Positions 60,593 to 64,000 of a stretch of 64,000 nt of DNA are shown piece after piece. This stretch comes from Vannielia litorea (lineage in GTDB: Bacteria > Pseudomonadota > Alphaproteobacteria > Rhodobacterales > Rhodobacteraceae). The notes beneath the pieces are model-generated. The model had not been told where the DNA came from and ran no database searches. It saw only the letters and a list, made by a program, of their open reading frames with translations. The translations under genes and the position numbers were made by a program. The stretch spans positions 1,116,001 to 1,180,000 of the forward strand of contig NZ_FSRL01000001.1 in assembly GCF_900142295.1 (NCBI RefSeq), in the 5' to 3' direction. How positions within the stretch are numbered: position 1 is the first letter of the stretch; every line of letters starts with the position of its first letter.

Positions 60593-61413
60593 GGACGCTG
60601 ACCGCTGCCGACCTTTCACTGAACACCGCCACCGTGTCGAAGCAATGGAGCCTCGAGGAGTGCATCGAGGGCTGCAAGCGCCACGGCATCGGAGGCATCT
60701 CGCCCTGGCGCGACAAGTTGCAGGAATGCGGTGTGGACCGGGCTGCAAGGCTGATCCGCGAGGCGGGGCTGGGCGTGTCGGGGCTTTGCCGGGGCGGCTG
60801 GTACACCGCGGAGGGGGCGCTGACGCAAAAGGTGATCGACGACAACAAGCGGGCCGTCGATGAGGCCGCCGCCATCGGGGCGGAAACCCTTGTCATGGTC
60901 GTGGGTGGGCTGCCCCAAGGCTCCAAGGACCTGGTTTCGGCGCGCGAGGTTGTCACCGAGGGGCTGGCGAAAACGCTGGACTATGCCCGCACCCAGGGCG
61001 TGAAGGTCGGTATCGAGCCGCTGCACCCGATGTATGCCGCCGACCGTGCCTGCGTGAATACCACGGGGCAGGCGCTGGATATCTGCGACCGGCTGGGCGA
61101 CGGCATCGGCGTTGCGCTCGATGTCTATCACATCTGGTGGGACCCGGAGATTGCCGCCCAGATCAAGCGCGCCGGAAAGGAACGGATCCACGCCTTCCAC
61201 GTCTGCGACTGGATGAACCCGACGCAGGATCTGCTGACCGATCGCGGCATGATGGGCGAGGGGGTGATCGACATTCCCACCTTCCGCCAGATGGTCGAGG
61301 CCGAAGGCTTCGACGGGTTGGTCGAGGTCGAGATCTTCTCGGCCGAGAACTGGTGGAAGAAGCCGGCCGACGATGTGCTTGCAGCCATGGTGAAGGCGCT
61401 TCCGGCCATCTAG
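60589..61413 (+). CDS. xylose-isomerase-like TIM-barrel protein, second copy
   Basis: A 274-residue sugar phosphate isomerase/epimerase-type barrel. Metal-ligand candidates are Glu in GIEPLHPMYA, Asp in VALDVYHIWWD, His in IHAFHVCDWMN and Glu in VEVEIFSAE. It begins MRTLTAADLSLNTATVSKQW and carries GIGGISPWRDKL in the first turn. It is coupled to the DUF993 gene by a four-base overlap, making a three-enzyme unit (oxidoreductase, aldolase-like, isomerase-like). It differs clearly from the copies at 55183 and 63710, so it is not a recent duplication. Confidence 0.87.
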   Translation: MRTLTAADLSLNTATVSKQWSLEECIEGCKRHGIGGISPWRDKLQECGVDRAARLIREAGLGVSGLCRGGWYTAEGALTQKVIDDNKRAVDEAAAIGAETLVMVVGGLPQGSKDLVSAREVVTEGLAKTLDYARTQGVKVGIEPLHPMYAADRACVNTTGQALDICDRLGDGIGVALDVYHIWWDPEIAAQIKRAGKERIHAFHVCDWMNPTQDLLTDRGMMGEGVIDIPTFRQMVEAEGFDGLVEVEIFSAENWWKKPADDVLAAMVKALPAI

Positions 61414-61440
61414 GGACGGCGACAGATAGAGCGCAAAATT

Positions 61441-61455
61441 TGCAAAAAACTTGCA
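61441..61455. promoter_or_regulatory. candidate LacI operator before the LacI gene
   Basis: TGCAAAAAACTTGCA, preceded by GCGCAAAATTTGC (61431-61443). It lies 79 bases before the LacI gene start and resembles the motifs at 62600-62654. Confidence 0.6.
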
Positions 61456-61533
61456 TTGCCCTCCCGTTCGGTCAAGAACAGGGAGGGCACTCGTATTTTC
61501 GCCCGGAAGAACGAACGGTCGGGGAGTGAGTTG

Positions 61534-62586
61534 ATGCGCCATTCGAAGGTCAGGCAGGAAGATATCGCGCGGGTGGTCGGCGTGTCGGTTTCGACGGTGT
61601 CCCGGGTCTTGTCCGGCGCGCCGGGCATAAGCCCCGCCACGACGCAGAAGGTGTTGCGCGCCGCAGCCGACCTCGGCACGCCGATCACTTTGCCGGGCGA
61701 CGGCGGCGGCCTGGTGACTCACCGCATGGAACGGGCCTTGCTGTTTCTCAAGCAGGTCGACTTGAACTCCGGCTCGGGGTCGATCTATCACTTCGTGATG
61801 ACCGGCATCCAGAAGGCGGCGCGCAAATACGGACTGCGGGTCGAGCTGGCGCTGCTGGGCGAAGATGGCGAGATTCCCGAGCGGATCCTGGGCGGTGCGG
61901 AGACCGGGGTCCTGTTCGCGGGTGTCGATCCGTCGCCCAAGCTTTTGAAGAAACTGCGAGAAACCGGAAATTCGGCGGTGCTGGTCAATGGCCTCGATCC
62001 GTCGATGACCCATGACCAGGTGGCGCCGAACAATTACCAGGGCGGGTGGCTGGCCGCGCAGCACTTTCTGGACATGGGTCACCGCCGCATCCTTCAGCTG
62101 GGGACCGCGCGACGCCTGACCCTGGCGGCGCGCACCCAGGGCTTTCTCGACGCCATCGCTCAAGCGGGCATGGACGGGCTGGACTGCGATTTCATCGAAA
62201 TCGGCAACGTGACCGAACAGGCCGCGCAGGTCGCCCTGAAGCAGATTCTGAGCGAGTCGGCATTTCCCTACACCGCGGTTTTCTGCTCGGCCGATATCGT
62301 CGCGCTCACGGTCATGCAGGAGCTGCGGATGCGGGAAATCGACGTGCCGCGCGAGGTGTCGCTGCTCGGGTTCAACGGGCTTCCGCTGGCGGAATTCTCC
62401 TCGCCGCTGCTCAGCACGCTCTACGTGGACTGGGAGTATCTGGGCCACGAAGCGATTCGCCTGTTGTGCACGAGAAGCGCCGAACCGGACAGGCCGACGC
62501 AACAGGTTCAGACACAGGTCATTCTCAAGCAGGCCGAAACGGTTGCGGACTTGTCAAATCGCAGTGATTTCAACGCCTTGGGCTAG
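61534..62586 (+). CDS. LacI family transcriptional regulator
   Basis: A 350-residue regulator. The N-terminal DNA-binding domain is QEDIARVVGVSVSTVSRVLSG (in parts, about residues 6-26), followed by the hinge region and a periplasmic-binding-protein-like effector domain (about 65-335; NYQGGWLAAQHFLDMGHRRI and VFCSADIVALTVMQEL). Ligands of the family are usually sugars or sugar derivatives. The ATG at 61534 follows GGGGAGTGAG. A-rich palindromes flank the gene on both sides, suggesting autoregulation and control of the hydroxyacid dehydrogenase operon. Confidence 0.9.
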   Translation: MRHSKVRQEDIARVVGVSVSTVSRVLSGAPGISPATTQKVLRAAADLGTPITLPGDGGGLVTHRMERALLFLKQVDLNSGSGSIYHFVMTGIQKAARKYGLRVELALLGEDGEIPERILGGAETGVLFAGVDPSPKLLKKLRETGNSAVLVNGLDPSMTHDQVAPNNYQGGWLAAQHFLDMGHRRILQLGTARRLTLAARTQGFLDAIAQAGMDGLDCDFIEIGNVTEQAAQVALKQILSESAFPYTAVFCSADIVALTVMQELRMREIDVPREVSLLGFNGLPLAEFSSPLLSTLYVDWEYLGHEAIRLLCTRSAEPDRPTQQVQTQVILKQAETVADLSNRSDFNALG

Positions 62587-62599
62587 CGTTGCAAAGTAA

Positions 62600-62654
62600 T
62601 GCAAAAACTTGCATTATTGCGTAAAAACTTGCGCTTGAGTGCAAAAAGTGCAAA
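62600..62654. promoter_or_regulatory. cluster of candidate LacI operators before the dehydrogenase gene
   Basis: Three related elements in 55 bases: TGCAAAAACTTGCA (62600-62613), TTGCGTAAAAACTTGCGC (about 62617-62633) and GTGCAAAAAGTGCAAA (62639-62654). The first matches the element upstream of the LacI gene except for one extra A there. They occupy most of the gap between the LacI stop and the next gene. Confidence 0.65.
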
Positions 62655-62690
62655 CCTTGCCGGGACGCGTTGTGTCACTGGGAGGTTTGG

Positions 62691-63713
62691 ATGCGCTATT
62701 CGTCACTGGTTCAGCTCGCGCAGCCGGAATTCGAGATTCACTTTCCGACCGCCTGCCGCGACGCGCATCTTGCCCGGCTGAGCGCCGCCACGAACCTGCT
62801 GCATCCCGAGCCGATTGCCGACCTTCAAGGCTGCGACGCCGCGACGCGGCTGGCCGAGGTGGATATCCTCGTGACCGGCTGGAAATCCGGCCGGATCGAT
62901 GCGGAGCTGCGCCGCAAGATGCCCCGACTGAAGCTCGTGGCCCACCTGGCGGGCACGGTGAAGGGCATTCTCGACCGTGATGCCGCGTCGTCGGGCCTGA
63001 CGGTGATCAGCGGGGCCGAGGCCAATGCGCGCCCGGTGGCGGAATTCACCCTGGCGCATATCCTGCTGCACCTGAAACGCGTGGAAGAATGGCGCAGGGT
63101 CTACCGCAGCCAGCGCACGCGCATTGCGACCCGCAGGACCATATTGGCCGGGCCGGTCGGCAACACCGGCCGCACCGTCGGGATCATCGGTGCATCGCGG
63201 ATCGGGCGCCGGGTGGCCGAGGATCTGCGCCGCCACCGGGTCTCCGTCCTGCTGCACGATCCTTTCGTGAGTGCCGAGGCGGCGGCGGGTTTTGGCGCGA
63301 AGAAGGTATCGATGGACGATCTGTTGGCGCAGAGCGACGTGGTCAGCCTGCACCAGCCGCTGCTGCCGTCGACCGAGCGCAGCTTCGGGGTGTCGGAATT
63401 TGCCCGGATGCAGGACGGGGCGCTGCTGATCAATACCGCGCGGGGGCGGATCATCGACGCGCAGGCGCTCGAAACCGCGATGGCGGATGGCCGGCTTTTT
63501 GCGGTGCTCGACGTGACCGACCCCGAACCCCTGCCGGACGCCTCGCCCCTCTGGGACATGCCCAACGTCACCCTGACGCCGCATATCGCGGGCTCTTTCG
63601 GCTGCGAGGTCTGCGACATGACCCAGCTGGTGCTCGAAGATATCGAGCGTTTCACCCGCGGCGAACCGTTGCAGAACGAGGTGATCATGGCGGATTGGGA
63701 GCGCGTGGCATGA
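62691..63713 (+). CDS. D-2-hydroxyacid dehydrogenase family protein
   Basis: A 340-residue NAD-dependent 2-hydroxyacid dehydrogenase. The dinucleotide loop is GIIGASRIGRRVAEDL (about residues 164-179). The catalytic triad is visible as Arg in LLINTARGRIID, Glu in DVTDPEPLPDAS and His in LTPHIAGSFG. It would interconvert a 2-keto acid and its 2-hydroxy acid. GGGAGG lies 8 bases before the ATG at 62691. Candidate LacI operators fill the upstream gap, and the stop overlaps the next gene (ATGA). The N-terminal half is divergent from glyoxylate and phosphoglycerate dehydrogenases, so the substrate is open. Confidence 0.9.
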   Translation: MRYSSLVQLAQPEFEIHFPTACRDAHLARLSAATNLLHPEPIADLQGCDAATRLAEVDILVTGWKSGRIDAELRRKMPRLKLVAHLAGTVKGILDRDAASSGLTVISGAEANARPVAEFTLAHILLHLKRVEEWRRVYRSQRTRIATRRTILAGPVGNTGRTVGIIGASRIGRRVAEDLRRHRVSVLLHDPFVSAEAAAGFGAKKVSMDDLLAQSDVVSLHQPLLPSTERSFGVSEFARMQDGALLINTARGRIIDAQALETAMADGRLFAVLDVTDPEPLPDASPLWDMPNVTLTPHIAGSFGCEVCDMTQLVLEDIERFTRGEPLQNEVIMADWERVA

Positions 63714-64000
63714 TCCGGCCCGGCCTCTGCTCTGTCACCTTCCGCGCGCTCGATGCCGAGGCTGTTGTCGATCTGGCGGCGCAATCCGGTGTCGAGGCGA
63801 TCGAATGGGGCGCCGACAAGCATGTGCTGCCCGGCGATGCGGATCACGCCCGCCGCATCGGCGATCTTTGCCGCGCGCGCGGGATCGTGCCCGCATCTTA
63901 CGGCTCCTACGTCCGCGCGGGCACGTCGGAGGCGGTGCAGAACTTCGGCCCGGTGCTGGACACCGCCAGGGCGCTGGGGGCCACGAACATCCGGGTCTGG
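63710..64000 (+). CDS. xylose-isomerase-like TIM-barrel protein, third copy (cut by window end)
   Basis: The first 97 codons of a sugar phosphate isomerase/epimerase-type barrel (MIRPGLCSVTFRALDAEAVV at the start; VEAIEWGADKHVLPGD; ALGATNIRVW at the edge). The start overlaps the hydroxyacid dehydrogenase stop (ATGA), so it is the next gene of the same operon. The remainder, including metal ligands, lies outside the window. It is the third barrel of this class in 9 kb, and its N-terminus resembles neither of the other two closely. Confidence 0.8.
   Translation, partial: MIRPGLCSVTFRALDAEAVVDLAAQSGVEAIEWGADKHVLPGDADHARRIGDLCRARGIVPASYGSYVRAGTSEAVQNFGPVLDTARALGATNIRVW

Overview
The window is about two-thirds G+C, densely packed, and reads as the chromosome of a marine-type alphaproteobacterium of the Rhodobacterales (Roseobacter group). 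The clearest taxonomic marker is a complete PhyR-NepR-EcfG general stress response locus, which is known only from Alphaproteobacteria. Rhodobacteraceae-type small genes (DUF2783, DUF2585, DUF1328), a pst-phoU-phoB operon, a short PhoR and a class II DAHP synthase agree with this. I see no IS element, prophage, integrase or CRISPR array.

Layout: 1-3.9 kb carries the end of an unknown gene, glycerol kinase, a MarR regulator diverging from a DUF1428 gene, YceI and a hotdog thioesterase. 3.9-13.8 kb is a stress-response block: phyR, divergent nepR-ecfG-histidine kinase-phospholipase D, then an AI-2E-type permease, a repeat-rich PRC-barrel protein, DUF1328, DUF883, a holin-like membrane protein and a Crp/Fnr regulator. 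Sequences of the form GGAAC-N16/17-nGTT, typical of EcfG promoters, lie before phyR, nepR, the PRC-barrel gene, the DUF1328 gene and the DUF883 gene. One more has no gene behind it and may drive a small RNA. 13.8-20.4 kb is a homogentisate (tyrosine/phenylalanine) catabolic cluster with a MarR regulator. 20.4-23.1 kb is a carnitine-to-betaine module (dehydrogenase-thioesterase fusion plus BKACE enzyme); a GlxA/CdhR-like regulator lies at 28.5 kb. 23.2-34 kb is mostly housekeeping: ZnuA, TyrS, AnmK, DAHP synthase, YicC, Gmk and a gamma-carbonic-anhydrase-like protein. 34.2-41.5 kb is the phosphate regulon (phoR, pstSCAB, phoU, phoB) with a Pho box. 41.6-51.6 kb is core metabolism (eno, trpE, PpiD-like, an aminotransferase, gpt, fabI, pdxH, a double cold-shock protein, DUF192), ending in tRNA-Pro(TGG).

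From 52 kb to the window end is an accessory-looking catabolic island. It holds a tripartite tricarboxylate transporter (TctC-B-A), three xylose-isomerase-like TIM barrels, an enolase-superfamily enzyme, a Gfo/Idh/MocA oxidoreductase, a DUF993 aldolase-like protein, a D-2-hydroxyacid dehydrogenase, and TetR and LacI regulators. Two kinds of repeated operator-like sequence tie it together. One, with core CTAC-YR-NAY-GGTAG, lies over the promoters of tctC and of the oxidoreductase operon. The other, with core TGC-A-rich-CTTGCA, lies before the LacI gene and before the hydroxyacid dehydrogenase gene. I read this as an uncharacterised uptake-and-degradation pathway for a sugar acid or similar carboxylate, and it is the best candidate in the window for an undescribed system.

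All functional calls come from reading motifs and family resemblance in the translations; no database search was run.
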